This document shows, one piece after another, positions 43,497 through 52,600 of a DNA stretch of 64,000 nt. The DNA is from Spirochaetales bacterium (lineage in GTDB: Bacteria; Spirochaetota; Spirochaetia; SZUA-6; DRHE01). The position numbers were made by a program, and so were the translations under genes. How positions within the stretch are numbered: the first letter of the stretch is position 1; every line of letters starts with the position of its first letter. The stretch covers positions 1 through 64,000 of the forward strand of contig JAUVWI010000003.1 of assembly GCA_030604195.1 (NCBI GenBank), written 5' to 3'. A model generated the notes under the pieces. It was not told the origin of the DNA, did not search any database, and was given only the letters and a program-made list of their open reading frames with translations.

Positions 43497-44639
43497 TTAT
43501 CTTTTCTTGTCATTAAAGATACTGTAACCCCTTTTAAGCCTTGGCTTATCCCTCAATTTATGATAAGGCAGGTCTGCTGCCACAAAGCATCCGGCTTCAA
43601 TTACACAGTTATTAGGTATCTCGGCGTCCATGCCTACAACCGTTATACCGCCTTTTATTTGATCAGGGAAGTCTTGATTACAGACGTTAGAGTTTTTCAA
43701 GCCAATATAAACCTGCTTGCCGATATTCTGGCTGCTTTTTGCTCTTTCGCTGACACAGGGAAGGATAAGGGAATTATATATCACTGAATCAGCGCCTATC
43801 CGGTTGTGATTCATTACTATTGAATTTATCACCCTGGCGCCTCTCCTGATATTTACATCCTTGAAGATCAGAGAATTTTCCACATAGCCGTCAATCTGGC
43901 TGCCGCCGGATATAATGGAGTTTTTAATTACTCCCTCATTCCGGATAACCGCAGGTTTATCCGAAAATCTGATCTTTTGGAAGCGCTTAATAATCGAATT
44001 ATATTCGCTGCTGTCAATATTGGAAACCAACCAGAGGTTTTTTTTATAGAGTTGTGTTAAATTATTCTGAAAAAAGGTTCTGCCCGGGATGTCTTCAATA
44101 ACATCAAATGAGGTGTGAAGAATGTGGTCAAAAAGCAGGGCGGCAATACTACGGTTGTCAGCAGAGAGGTTGGGAAAGGAGCGAAGCACCTTCAGCAGCA
44201 CTTTACGGCTGGCGCCGTAAATATCCACGGGAATGGTGTCAATGGAGAATTTGAGTAATTCATGCGGCGAGGCAGTCATGACACTGGTAAGAATATCAGG
44301 ATCGAGTTGGTTGATAGCAGATAATGTAGAGAGAAATATGAAATCCGCATTTTCGCTTTCAATCCGGTTAATAAACTTTTGTATACCCTTCTCCAGTAAA
44401 ATCACCGGAGTGTTGTTCTCCGGCCAGCGGTTTAATGCTGAAGAGATAATACTGCCTGAGCGATTATCAGTTACAAGTAAATAGACGCATTGCGGGCAAT
44501 CCTGGAAATTGGCCAGCAAGAAATCGATAAAAAGATACTCGCCCCAAAAAGGAAATGCAGCAGCGGGAAAATGTTTTTTAAAACCGGGAATATCCCCGGA
44601 GAAACCTTTTTCGAAAAGGTAAATTGAAAAATTCTTCAA
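43497..44639 (-). CDS. GlgC/GlgD-like protein with degenerate nucleotidyltransferase domain
   Basis: 380 residues. The C-terminal 150 residues form a left-handed beta-helix with hexapeptide repeats like ADP-glucose pyrophosphorylase (VIKNSIISGGSQIDGYVENS, INSIVMNHNRIGADSVIYNS). The N-terminal nucleotidyltransferase half lacks the GGxGTRLxPLT loop and the PKPAxxxGG Lys motif; it begins KNFSIYLFEKGFSGDIPGFK and only loosely follows the fold (YLFIDFLLANF). It is therefore probably non-catalytic, like GlgD-type regulatory subunits. No glycogen genes are nearby. It overlaps the vWA gene by four bases and feeds into nrnA. Confidence 0.65.
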   Translation of the reverse strand: MKNFSIYLFEKGFSGDIPGFKKHFPAAAFPFWGEYLFIDFLLANFQDCPQCVYLLVTDNRSGSIISSALNRWPENNTPVILLEKGIQKFINRIESENADFIFLSTLSAINQLDPDILTSVMTASPHELLKFSIDTIPVDIYGASRKVLLKVLRSFPNLSADNRSIAALLFDHILHTSFDVIEDIPGRTFFQNNLTQLYKKNLWLVSNIDSSEYNSIIKRFQKIRFSDKPAVIRNEGVIKNSIISGGSQIDGYVENSLIFKDVNIRRGARVINSIVMNHNRIGADSVIYNSLILPCVSERAKSSQNIGKQVYIGLKNSNVCNQDFPDQIKGGITVVGMDAEIPNNCVIEAGCFVAADLPYHKLRDKPRLKRGYSIFNDKKR

Positions 44640-46039
44640 CTCTTCTCCGCGGCGACTAATTTAGCAGTAAGATAACTGCCGTTTTTCAATCTCACCTGAA
44701 AAGTAAAACCGCGTACATCGGCGGGCACATCGCGCAGCCTGGGAAAGCATTCTCTTTTAAGTATACTCATTCTTAAAAGATTTTTAAAGACTGAAAGTTT
44801 TGCCAGGCTATGAATAGTTCTTTTAGCCGAGATGGTAATTGTCTGCTCTGCCTGATCTATAAACAGAAGCTTGCCCTCCCTGGCCATAAAGATCTCTTCC
44901 TTCTTGATAATGTTTTCACCCTCGATTTCCAGCCGGAAGCGGATCTTTGTTTTTTTTCCGGCACGCACAGCCCATATAATTGCCGCTGTCAATAGGATAA
45001 GTAGAATCAGTCCGCCGGCCAGGATGAGCCAAATCCTGCAACCGGCTCTTACTTCGAAGCTGACCGGCATGACTGCCGGCAAAAAACCTTCTTCACTGGC
45101 AAAGAGAAATTCCAGGGTTCCCTGGTATTCTCCTTTGCCCGGCGGGTCAGGAACCTGTATCGGAATCTTGATTTCCTTTGCTTCTTCCGGTTCAAGGTCG
45201 ACTTGATACTCACCTGTAAGTATATTCTTCTCTTCTTTTGAAGAGATTGATAATAAAATACTGCTGATTATCAGCTGAATAGACTCCCGTTTTTCATAAC
45301 CCTGACTGGCAAGTGTTAGACTTATCTTCCCTTTTCCCTGTGCAGTCAACCTTGAAATTAGCGGTGGTTCCACCAGATCAACTCTACCAAGGAAGTCTTC
45401 AGTTTTAGCGGCCAATTCTTCACTGGTGGGTTCGCTTGATACTTCGCTGTATTTACCGGAGAGCTCCTCAGCTAATTCCCGGGCTGCCTGTTCGGTGCCG
45501 ATTCCCAATACATGGATTTTCCAGCCTTTCATTTGAATTATCCTGGTATTTGCCAGGAATTCATGGTTGAAGGAACCATCCGGTGAGTAGTATTTGCTTT
45601 CCGGGGGCGCTTCCTGTTTGCCGTCGGTTATTAGAAGCAGATATTTTTTGCGGCCGGAATCTGACTGTTTTTCCAATTCCGCGGCTAAAACATCCAGGGC
45701 ATTGCCGATATCCGTATAGAGGCCGTCAGCGTCGATCCGGGAGATAGCTGCTGACAGGTTATCCTTTTCTTCATTGGTTTTCAGAAAAGCTGATATGGGA
45801 ATTTGAGTTTTACCATAAAAGGTTACTACGGTTATAAAGTCACCGGGAATGAGCAGTTGATCGATAATTGCAGTACGGACATACTCTTTAACCGCGTCTA
45901 TTTCCTCTATCATGGAAGAAGACTTATCCAATGCTATAATAACATCTACCGGTTCCTCTCGTTTATCGGCGTGGACAAATGTACCTGCCAAAATGAAAAA
46001 AACTGCTAAAAAAAGGCTGAAATATTTGGGGGCTTCCAT
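44636..46039 (-). CDS. Von Willebrand factor A domain membrane protein
   Basis: The ATG at 46039 has an AAAGGAG site and opens a signal peptide (YFSLFLAVFFILAGTFVHA). The vWA domain (residues 25-205) has an intact MIDAS: ALDKSSSM (DxSxS), ADGLYTD (Thr) and LLITDGK (Asp), so it should bind a metal and a protein ligand. A beta-sandwich region follows, then a membrane helix near 335-360 (IWLILAGGLILLILLTAAII) and a 100-residue cytoplasmic tail. In Treponema pallidum the vWA protein TP0750 is the neighbour of pallilysin and takes part in host factor binding; the same gene order here suggests orthology. Divergent from cfpA. Confidence 0.8.
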   Translation of the reverse strand: MEAPKYFSLFLAVFFILAGTFVHADKREEPVDVIIALDKSSSMIEEIDAVKEYVRTAIIDQLLIPGDFITVVTFYGKTQIPISAFLKTNEEKDNLSAAISRIDADGLYTDIGNALDVLAAELEKQSDSGRKKYLLLITDGKQEAPPESKYYSPDGSFNHEFLANTRIIQMKGWKIHVLGIGTEQAARELAEELSGKYSEVSSEPTSEELAAKTEDFLGRVDLVEPPLISRLTAQGKGKISLTLASQGYEKRESIQLIISSILLSISSKEEKNILTGEYQVDLEPEEAKEIKIPIQVPDPPGKGEYQGTLEFLFASEEGFLPAVMPVSFEVRAGCRIWLILAGGLILLILLTAAIIWAVRAGKKTKIRFRLEIEGENIIKKEEIFMAREGKLLFIDQAEQTITISAKRTIHSLAKLSVFKNLLRMSILKRECFPRLRDVPADVRGFTFQVRLKNGSYLTAKLVAAEKS

Positions 46040-46112
46040 ATTCTTCTCCTTTATTATAGCATGCACCAAATAGAGGTAAAATGAAAGAGAAAAAAATAAA
46101 AATAAAATAGGC

Positions 46113-46140
46113 TTTACATTTTATCCCTGGTGTGGATAAT
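46113..46140 (+). promoter_or_regulatory. Promoter of the cytoplasmic filament gene
   Basis: TTTACA (46113-46118) and GATAAT (46135-46140) with a 16-bp spacer, 36 bp before the cfpA start, which has an AAGGAG site at 46162-46167. It fits a sigma-70-type housekeeping promoter and would drive strong expression of an abundant structural protein. Confidence 0.6.
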
Positions 46141-46175
46141 TGTAGTTAGAATAAAATAGGTAAGGAGTGTGAATT

Positions 46176-48191
46176 ATGGGAAGCATTGAACTGCCGAAGA
46201 GTCCTAATATTTTTCATCCTGAAAAACCGAGCGCTGTGGGTTCACGCAACTCCCTGGCTCAGGAGTTTCGTGATCAACAGGCTGAGGTCGATCTGCTTTT
46301 GGGTGAAGAGGTAGATAAAGTACTAAATCATGTAGGCTCAAAACTACCTAAGGAAGTATTGAGCAACCTGGATGTCATGGGGGGGTTAAAGGAAAAGGTC
46401 TATAACTACTTCAACCAGAATTACCAGAACATGTTTAACCGCTACACTGTTACTACAGAAGATGAGATGGTAAAAAAAGTCAGGGGCTTCATCGATAAAG
46501 AGGAAATGAAGAGCCTGGCCAAGTATACCCCAAGGGAGATAGCTGCACTGCTGGATGCCATCGGGGGTGTGGATAAGTTTAATACCGGTGAGATCGAGAA
46601 GTCTATTGTAAACATGTACGGCCATCTGCAGGGTCATGTGCAGAGGGGGGTAAATGATCTTGAAAACCTGACCAACTCCCTTTTACGCCAGAAAACCGAT
46701 GTCGGAGCCTTTATCCGCGGCGAGAATGCCTACTCAATTGTGAAGTGTTCTTTCAAGGATAATATCTACAGGCCCAGGACGGTAACTGATGTGAAACTTT
46801 CAGTTAATATTCTTGACTCAGAGTTGATCAGCCCGATTTTTCAGTATCAGGCAACTGTGGAATATCTGGTCAAGGACCTTATCTCCAAACAAATAATGGA
46901 TCTTCTGGACAGGGAAGTTGACAAGCTGAAAGACCAGATTATCGATGAAGGCAGAGAAGAGCTGAACGATACGGAAGTGATCTTTGAAAAGATGGGGCGC
47001 GTGGAAAATTATACCTCGGATGATAAAGAGAATGAAAAATCCAAACGTTATAGCTTCTTCGCCAAGTCCCTGATGGATAGAGTAGAGGGTTTAAGAGCGG
47101 AAATTGATCCTGAGGAGTTCGATCCTATCAATATACGTGAAAACATCAAAAAGATCATGGATATTGAAAACATCCGTAACCGCGGTTTTAATACGGCTAT
47201 TAACTCCATCACCTCTATTCTGGATACCTCCAAGATGGGTTATCAGTATGTGGAAAACCTGAAAAATGCCAGGGAGCTTATTGTCAGGGAATATGAAGAG
47301 ACTGACCCGACCAAGCTTCCCGACGAGCGCTATGCTATTCGCATGAAGTACTATGATAATGGCCAGATAATCGAGGAACAGAAAGCTTTTGATGTAATGA
47401 TCAAATCTCTGGAAGTGGAAGTGCAGCACCTGAGGGATATTCTGGAGGTCGTTTATGAAGATACCAAGTTTATGCGCGGTATCAAGGATTTTAATGACCT
47501 GGCCAAACGGGTAAAGAACAAGATCAGGCGAAAGATCAAAGCGGTAACCGGTGATCCCGTATACGAAGACATTGAGAAGAGTTGGGACGAGATTTCCTTT
47601 GTGCGCGCTGCCGATACCGAGGTTGAAAGGCATAACCGTACCTACCTGCCTGAAAAGGATAAGATCAAACGCAACTTGATTCTTGTTAAGGATAAACTAC
47701 AGACTGTATACGGCTATCGTTATCCGATCCAGAGACGGGTCATGGAAGACAGGCTGACTTTCCTGCAGAAGGAATTTGACGGGTTTGATTATATAATCAA
47801 TCCTTATCACCTGCAGGGCGGGGTGCTCATGGATGTAGATATCACCTCAATTAAGAGGAAAAAGGCTACTCTGGACGGCATGGCCAATGTGCTGAATGAG
47901 TTCCTCCACGGTATTTCCAAGGGTTTCCAGGATGCAGCCTTTGCCGCTTTTTCCAGAAGGAGATCAACGGTACGCGAGGATATTGCCCAGTCTTTTAGCG
48001 TAGAAGCTGAAGAGTCAGGCAGGAAGGCCGCCGGCAGTGATTATCTCGACCTTCTGAATGAACCTGAAGCAACTCCGGCAGCAAAAGCTCCCCGGGCTCC
48101 AAGAGCAAAGCAGGGTGTTGTGGATGCTCCCAAAAAAGGAAGAGGCAAAAGGGGAAGACCCCGCAGATCATCCGGCTTGAAAGAAATATAA
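46176..48191 (+). CDS. cfpA: Cytoplasmic filament protein A
   Basis: 671 residues starting [18 protein letters not shown], the N-terminus I associate with treponemal CfpA. CfpA builds the ribbon of cytoplasmic filaments that underlies the inner membrane along the flagellar line in Treponema and is needed for normal division. The protein is helix-rich with long charged coiled-coil segments (residues 230-300 and 340-470, such as [20 protein letters not shown]). It ends in a basic tail with AT-hook-like [11 protein letters not shown]. That tail resembles DNA-binding hooks and stands apart from the rest. It has its own promoter and terminator, and the position next to the PPDK-like and vWA genes is the spirochaetal arrangement. 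Confidence 0.88.
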   Translation: MGSIELPKSPNIFHPEKPSAVGSRNSLAQEFRDQQAEVDLLLGEEVDKVLNHVGSKLPKEVLSNLDVMGGLKEKVYNYFNQNYQNMFNRYTVTTEDEMVKKVRGFIDKEEMKSLAKYTPREIAALLDAIGGVDKFNTGEIEKSIVNMYGHLQGHVQRGVNDLENLTNSLLRQKTDVGAFIRGENAYSIVKCSFKDNIYRPRTVTDVKLSVNILDSELISPIFQYQATVEYLVKDLISKQIMDLLDREVDKLKDQIIDEGREELNDTEVIFEKMGRVENYTSDDKENEKSKRYSFFAKSLMDRVEGLRAEIDPEEFDPINIRENIKKIMDIENIRNRGFNTAINSITSILDTSKMGYQYVENLKNARELIVREYEETDPTKLPDERYAIRMKYYDNGQIIEEQKAFDVMIKSLEVEVQHLRDILEVVYEDTKFMRGIKDFNDLAKRVKNKIRRKIKAVTGDPVYEDIEKSWDEISFVRAADTEVERHNRTYLPEKDKIKRNLILVKDKLQTVYGYRYPIQRRVMEDRLTFLQKEFDGFDYIINPYHLQGGVLMDVDITSIKRKKATLDGMANVLNEFLHGISKGFQDAAFAAFSRRRSTVREDIAQSFSVEAEESGRKAAGSDYLDLLNEPEATPAAKAPRAPRAKQGVVDAPKKGRGKRGRPRRSSGLKEI

Positions 48192-48205
48192 TTTATTCAA
48201 TTTTT

Positions 48206-48240
48206 ATGGTGGCCTCTTTACCGGGGGTCACCATTTTATT
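48206..48240 (+). terminator. Intrinsic terminator after cfpA
   Basis: ATGGTGGCC (48207-48215) pairs with GGTCACCAT (48227-48235; one G-T pair) around a TCTTTACCGGG loop, followed by the T-rich TTTATTTTA. It probably ends or attenuates the cfpA message before the next gene at 48260, favouring high cfpA relative to the downstream genes. Confidence 0.7.
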
Positions 48241-48259
48241 TTACTAAAGGGAGGGAATA

Positions 48260-49285
48260 ATGCTCGCCACAGCACAATATGAATTCCAGGTACTAAGCAC
48301 GCGCTCAGGTTTTAACCGCTCTCTGCGTCATTTTAAAAGCGTTGGTGAAATTGTTGAAGATTTTGAGGGCTATCGCAATCTTGCTGATATTCTGAATGAA
48401 ATGGTGGAAGAAAAAGAGCTTGAGCTTACCCAGTTGAGTCCCATAGTGCATGCTCTCCTGGTGGGACATCCAAAGTATAATTACCGCTGCAGTTCCTATA
48501 CCCTGAAGTTTAATCTTGAGGAGTTTGCTCCTCTTTGTGATGAAGTAAAAAAGTGGAATTCAGTTGATCTGCTGCTGGCCTATTTTCATCCCGATATCGG
48601 GTTAACACTGATCAATCCTAAGAATCAAGTTCATTGGGACCTGGTGCAGGGCCTTAAGAAAAATGAATTGATTACTATTTATTGCGGCGCATTCGCCGAT
48701 AAGGGCGATGATAAGCTGATGGTTGAGGCTATAAATAAAATAATTCAGCTTCTGGATAGCAAAAAAATCTCCACTCCCGCTGCCTTTACCAAAGGAAAGT
48801 TCAAACCGCCGCGCCTGTTAAAGGAAAAAAAAGAAACACAGCCAAAAGTAAAAAGACAAAAAGCAACAGAAAAGAAAAAACCGGTAAAAGAGTTCAGAAA
48901 ACCTGCTGTCCAGCAGCCGGCTCCGGCGGTTGCATCTCCACCGCCAGGCGCTGCGGTGCGCATGACTCCCAAATACTCTATACCCGTGACCAATGAACTT
49001 TTTCACAACGGCAACGTGGAGGCCTGGAAAAAGATAATTCAGAGCTACAATGCTAAATATTCAAAGCTTGAGGTTTTTATCTTTTATGATGGCGAAAGAA
49101 TACTTGATATAAATACCTTATTCAAATGGGGAAAGGTGAAGCACGGCAGTGCAATCCTTGTGGCGGTTGCCGGTGAGGATATTAAGGATGTAGCCAAGCT
49201 GCAGCGTTATCTAAGACAGGGGGCAAGCCACCTGTTTGAAGCCTTTTTGAAATTTCCGGTAAATACGGTTTTGAATCTCTTCTAA
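48260..49285 (+). CDS. Conserved spirochaetal hypothetical protein
   Basis: 341 residues, soluble. About residues 1-180 form a compact alpha/beta region (FQVLSTRSGFNRSLRHFKSV, AFADKGDDKLMVEAINKII). A low-complexity, Lys/Pro-rich linker (190-235) leads to a C-terminal alpha/beta domain (residues 245-341, LFHNGNVEAWKKIIQSYNAK). No enzyme motif is visible. It occupies the place of the hypothetical gene between cfpA and ppdK in Treponema (TP0747 as I recall), so it is conserved by synteny. GGGAGG precedes the ATG. A role linked to the filament is possible but unproven. Confidence 0.7.
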   Translation: MLATAQYEFQVLSTRSGFNRSLRHFKSVGEIVEDFEGYRNLADILNEMVEEKELELTQLSPIVHALLVGHPKYNYRCSSYTLKFNLEEFAPLCDEVKKWNSVDLLLAYFHPDIGLTLINPKNQVHWDLVQGLKKNELITIYCGAFADKGDDKLMVEAINKIIQLLDSKKISTPAAFTKGKFKPPRLLKEKKETQPKVKRQKATEKKKPVKEFRKPAVQQPAPAVASPPPGAAVRMTPKYSIPVTNELFHNGNVEAWKKIIQSYNAKYSKLEVFIFYDGERILDINTLFKWGKVKHGSAILVAVAGEDIKDVAKLQRYLRQGASHLFEAFLKFPVNTVLNLF

Positions 49286-49305
49286 CAGGAAAAAGAGGGT
49301 ATATA

Positions 49306-51948
49306 ATGGCTAAAAATGTTCATTTTTTCAGCTCTAATGAGAGCACCACTAAAGATGTAATTCTAGAGAAAATCGGTATTCGCGGCAGAAGGGCAATGGA
49401 GCTTGCCGCTCTTGATCTTCCTATTCTTCCAGGATTTATTTTCGACTCCGAGATCACCTCCCAGATGGATACCCTGCCTCTAAAAAGTAAGCTAAAGAAT
49501 TATATTAAAAAACTGGAAACGGGCACCGGAAAAGAGTTCGGTAACCCGGACAACCCCATGCTGCTGAAAATTGTAATCAGTCCCAATTTGGTTATTGCCA
49601 CTTACCCGACCCTGCATAACTATGGATTAACCTCGGAAACCTTGAATGGCTTTATGAATTTCGTAGGAAAGAATTTCAGCCAGCACGAGGTACAATTCCT
49701 CTTAAAGGGTAATCTGGAAATAGAGCGGCGCATTGCTGAACTGGAAGAGCGCGGTAAGGATGTTGAGGCAATTGAGAAGGCTGTTAAAGAGCTTGAACTG
49801 GACCTTTGTGAAGAGAGAACAACAGCAGAGCGAAAAGAAAGTGTGGAAAAATATCTGAAACTGCTGCCTGAAGGATTTTTCACCGATGCCTACGCTCAAC
49901 TGGAAATATCCCTGAAACGCATCAGTAAGATGCTGAAACTTGATGAGCTGAACCAAAATGATACCGCCCTGTTAATACAGCCCATGGTTTATGGCAACTA
50001 CGGCAAGGATTCATCCAGCGGTTACTTCTTTACCCGTAATATCGTAACCGGCCAGAAGGAACTGCAAGGGGAATTCTACCAGAGCGCTTTTGATTCAATT
50101 GGGGCAAAGGGCAAGGATATAAACACTATTAACAAACAGTATCTCAAACAATTTGAGAATATTGCCAGGGAGGTTGAGGACCATTTTAAAGAGATCCGCG
50201 CAATCCGTTTTACAATTGAGAATAAAAAACTCTGGCTTATTGAACAGCGTCATGTAATGACCAAATCAACCCGCTCGGAAATGAGAACTCTACTGGATCT
50301 GTACAACAGGAAGAAGGTTGCTGCCGAATTTGTGGTTAAAAGCGTTAAACCCAATCAGTTAAATGAAATACTGCACCCGGTACTTAACCTTAGTTCCATT
50401 AAACAAATGAAGACTCTGACCGGAGGTATAACCGGTGCCCCGGGCGCTGCTATCGGCCGGGTGTTTTTTACCACCGACGGTCTTTTAGAGGCCTTCAAGG
50501 AAGCCCAACATAAGGGGCAGGATACCAATTTAATCCTATGCATGGCGGCAACCTTTGCCGAGGATGTGAAGGCAATCGAGGTGGCCAGGGGTGTGCTCTC
50601 CAGTGAAGGCGGATATGCCGCCCACGCCTCTGTTGTGGCGCGGCAATATGGCAAGGTCTCCCTGGTTAAAACGGAAATGAAAATTGAGGGCAGGAAGATG
50701 GTAATAGATGGTGTCACTATTAATGAAGGTGATTACCTGACCCTGAATGTGCCCCATTACGGAGAACCGGCTATCTATATGGGCAAGGGTGAATTAATCG
50801 AACCTGACCCTGAAGAATCGGGTATGCTGGATTTTATTAAACTGGTGCGCGGTTTTGTTAAGGATTTTCATGTACGGGCAAATGCGGATAACGCCAGGGA
50901 CGCCAGTCTGGCCAGGAGCTTCGGTGCAGAGGGTATAGGTTTGTGCCGCACAGAGCATATGTTTTTTAATGAGAAGAGAATCAATGATTTCCGGGCAATG
51001 ATACTTGCGGAAAATCTTGAGGAACGGCAGAAAGCTCTAAACAAACTCCTGCCCATCCAGAAGAGCGATTTCTATAAGCTCTTTAAGACCATGGCCGGTT
51101 ATGAAGTAACCATCCGCCTGCTGGATGCTCCTTTGCATGAGTTCCTGCCCCACAACCCGGCAGAGATGAAGAGATTTATTGATTATCTTAATGAGCGTAA
51201 GAAGGGTGCCAGAATTTCTGAAAAGGAAGTAAAGAACCGCTGTGATGCATTGAGTGAATTTAACCCGATGCTCGGTCACCGCGGCTGCCGTATTGCCGTG
51301 TCTTACCCTGAAATATATGAAATGCAGATCAAGGCGATTTTTGAAGCGGTATATACTCTGCAGAAAGAGGGGGTCAAAGTAAAACCGGAGATCATGATAC
51401 CCTTGATTATGAATGAGAATGAGCTGAAGCTGATTATTTACGGCAAGAAGATCGAGGGTAAAACATTTCGTGGGTTGGTGGATATCGAAGCTGAGATCAG
51501 GGAAAAGATGCAGGTCAAGAAGGCCGTAGATTTCCGTATAGGAACCATGATCGAGCTGCCCGGCGCTGCTCTAAGCGCGGGTGATATTGCCCGTTATGCC
51601 CAGTTTTTCTCATTCGGGACCAATGATCTTACCCAGACCACAATCGGACTTTCCCGGGATGATTTTAATTCATTTATGCCTGATTATACTATGTACGATC
51701 TGCTTGAGGGTAACCCCTTTCAGATACTCAATAACAATGTAAAAGAATTGGTAAGCACTGCGGTGAAACGCGGTAAAATGACCAGGCCCGATCTTTCCAC
51801 GGGGTTATGCGGCGAGCATGGCGCCATACCGGATAATATACGCTTCTGCATGGACGCGGGACTTGATTATGTATCCTGTTCATCCTATTCGGTGCCGATT
51901 GCCAATCTGGCCATAGCGCAGATTAACCTGGAAAAGGGGAGTGATTAG
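49306..51948 (+). CDS. ppdK: Pyruvate phosphate dikinase homologue with altered ATP-grasp half
   Basis: 880 residues, full PPDK length. The swivelling domain keeps the catalytic His (GGYAAHASVVAR, His440; TSHAAVVAR in canonical PPDK). The PEP/pyruvate barrel is intact: GLCRTEHMFF, RLLDAPLHEF, MLGHRGCR, GTMIELPGAAL, FGTNDLTQTTIG, GLCGEHGA. The N-terminal half is different: GGKG-N-LAEM reads GIRGRRAMELA, the ATP motif VRSGAxxSMPGMMDT reads KIVISPNLVIATYPTLHN near residues 88-105, and NAQGEDVVAGxRTPQ reads YQSAFDSIGAKGKDINTI. ATP-dependent phosphorylation may therefore be lost or changed. Spirochaetal synteny with cfpA (TP0746-0748) supports orthology. Confidence 0.85.
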   Translation: MAKNVHFFSSNESTTKDVILEKIGIRGRRAMELAALDLPILPGFIFDSEITSQMDTLPLKSKLKNYIKKLETGTGKEFGNPDNPMLLKIVISPNLVIATYPTLHNYGLTSETLNGFMNFVGKNFSQHEVQFLLKGNLEIERRIAELEERGKDVEAIEKAVKELELDLCEERTTAERKESVEKYLKLLPEGFFTDAYAQLEISLKRISKMLKLDELNQNDTALLIQPMVYGNYGKDSSSGYFFTRNIVTGQKELQGEFYQSAFDSIGAKGKDINTINKQYLKQFENIAREVEDHFKEIRAIRFTIENKKLWLIEQRHVMTKSTRSEMRTLLDLYNRKKVAAEFVVKSVKPNQLNEILHPVLNLSSIKQMKTLTGGITGAPGAAIGRVFFTTDGLLEAFKEAQHKGQDTNLILCMAATFAEDVKAIEVARGVLSSEGGYAAHASVVARQYGKVSLVKTEMKIEGRKMVIDGVTINEGDYLTLNVPHYGEPAIYMGKGELIEPDPEESGMLDFIKLVRGFVKDFHVRANADNARDASLARSFGAEGIGLCRTEHMFFNEKRINDFRAMILAENLEERQKALNKLLPIQKSDFYKLFKTMAGYEVTIRLLDAPLHEFLPHNPAEMKRFIDYLNERKKGARISEKEVKNRCDALSEFNPMLGHRGCRIAVSYPEIYEMQIKAIFEAVYTLQKEGVKVKPEIMIPLIMNENELKLIIYGKKIEGKTFRGLVDIEAEIREKMQVKKAVDFRIGTMIELPGAALSAGDIARYAQFFSFGTNDLTQTTIGLSRDDFNSFMPDYTMYDLLEGNPFQILNNNVKELVSTAVKRGKMTRPDLSTGLCGEHGAIPDNIRFCMDAGLDYVSCSSYSVPIANLAIAQINLEKGSD

Positions 51949-51975
51949 TTTCAGTTCAGGGAGCATCAGGGAGCA

Positions 51976-52524
51976 CTATTTCCAGATATCAAACTTCTTC
52001 AGACCCTTAATGATTAGTTGAGTAGCTTTAGCCGCATCTACTTGAGGTACATTGGCTTCTTTGTTCAAGGTTTTTTCAAAGAAAGTTGAGATAGAGTCAA
52101 GTACATCATCAAGATTATAAAATATAAAGGCAAAATTAATTCCTTGAGGCTTGAGTACTGTAAAAGCGGAATAGGTAATAATAGGTTCTTTGCTCACCAT
52201 TATCTTAATCTGGTTTTTGGCGGTAACAATTTCCAATTCTGAAAAGCGGTGAGGGATCTGATATTTCGAGGTGCGGCGAAAGGGCTCGAGATGTTTTTCA
52301 GCATAGGAAGGCGGTTCAGCAAGAATGAATAATTTATTACCGTCTGTTTGAAAGGTCAGGCCATCTTCCGAAAGGTAGAGGGACTTTACCCCGCTGTAGG
52401 CTATTACCTCGTATCGTGAGTAAGATGAATTGTTCTGCAGAAAAGATGAGATAATATATCCCCCTTCTCTGGGGAGTTTATCCTGAGTATAAGCTTGAAA
52501 CAGATCTAAGGCTTTCATTGCCAT
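51976..52524 (-). CDS. Hypothetical soluble protein
   Basis: 182 residues, no membrane segment or signal, mostly beta then alpha (YEVIAYSGVKSLYLSEDGLT, ITYSAFTVLKPQGINFAF, then a C-terminal helical region). I do not recognise a family. A strong AGGAGG lies seven bases before the ATG, and a second ATG is two codons in. It is convergent with the PPDK-like gene (27-bp gap) and lies 76 bp downstream of the TPR gene in the same direction, so it may be co-transcribed with it. Confidence 0.55.
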   Translation of the reverse strand: MAMKALDLFQAYTQDKLPREGGYIISSFLQNNSSYSRYEVIAYSGVKSLYLSEDGLTFQTDGNKLFILAEPPSYAEKHLEPFRRTSKYQIPHRFSELEIVTAKNQIKIMVSKEPIITYSAFTVLKPQGINFAFIFYNLDDVLDSISTFFEKTLNKEANVPQVDAAKATQLIIKGLKKFDIWK

Positions 52525-52600
52525 AACTACTCCTCCTTAATATATGCATTATAAAGAAATAGAGACAAATTTCAAGGGAAAAAAGACTGGAATCTGGTTT

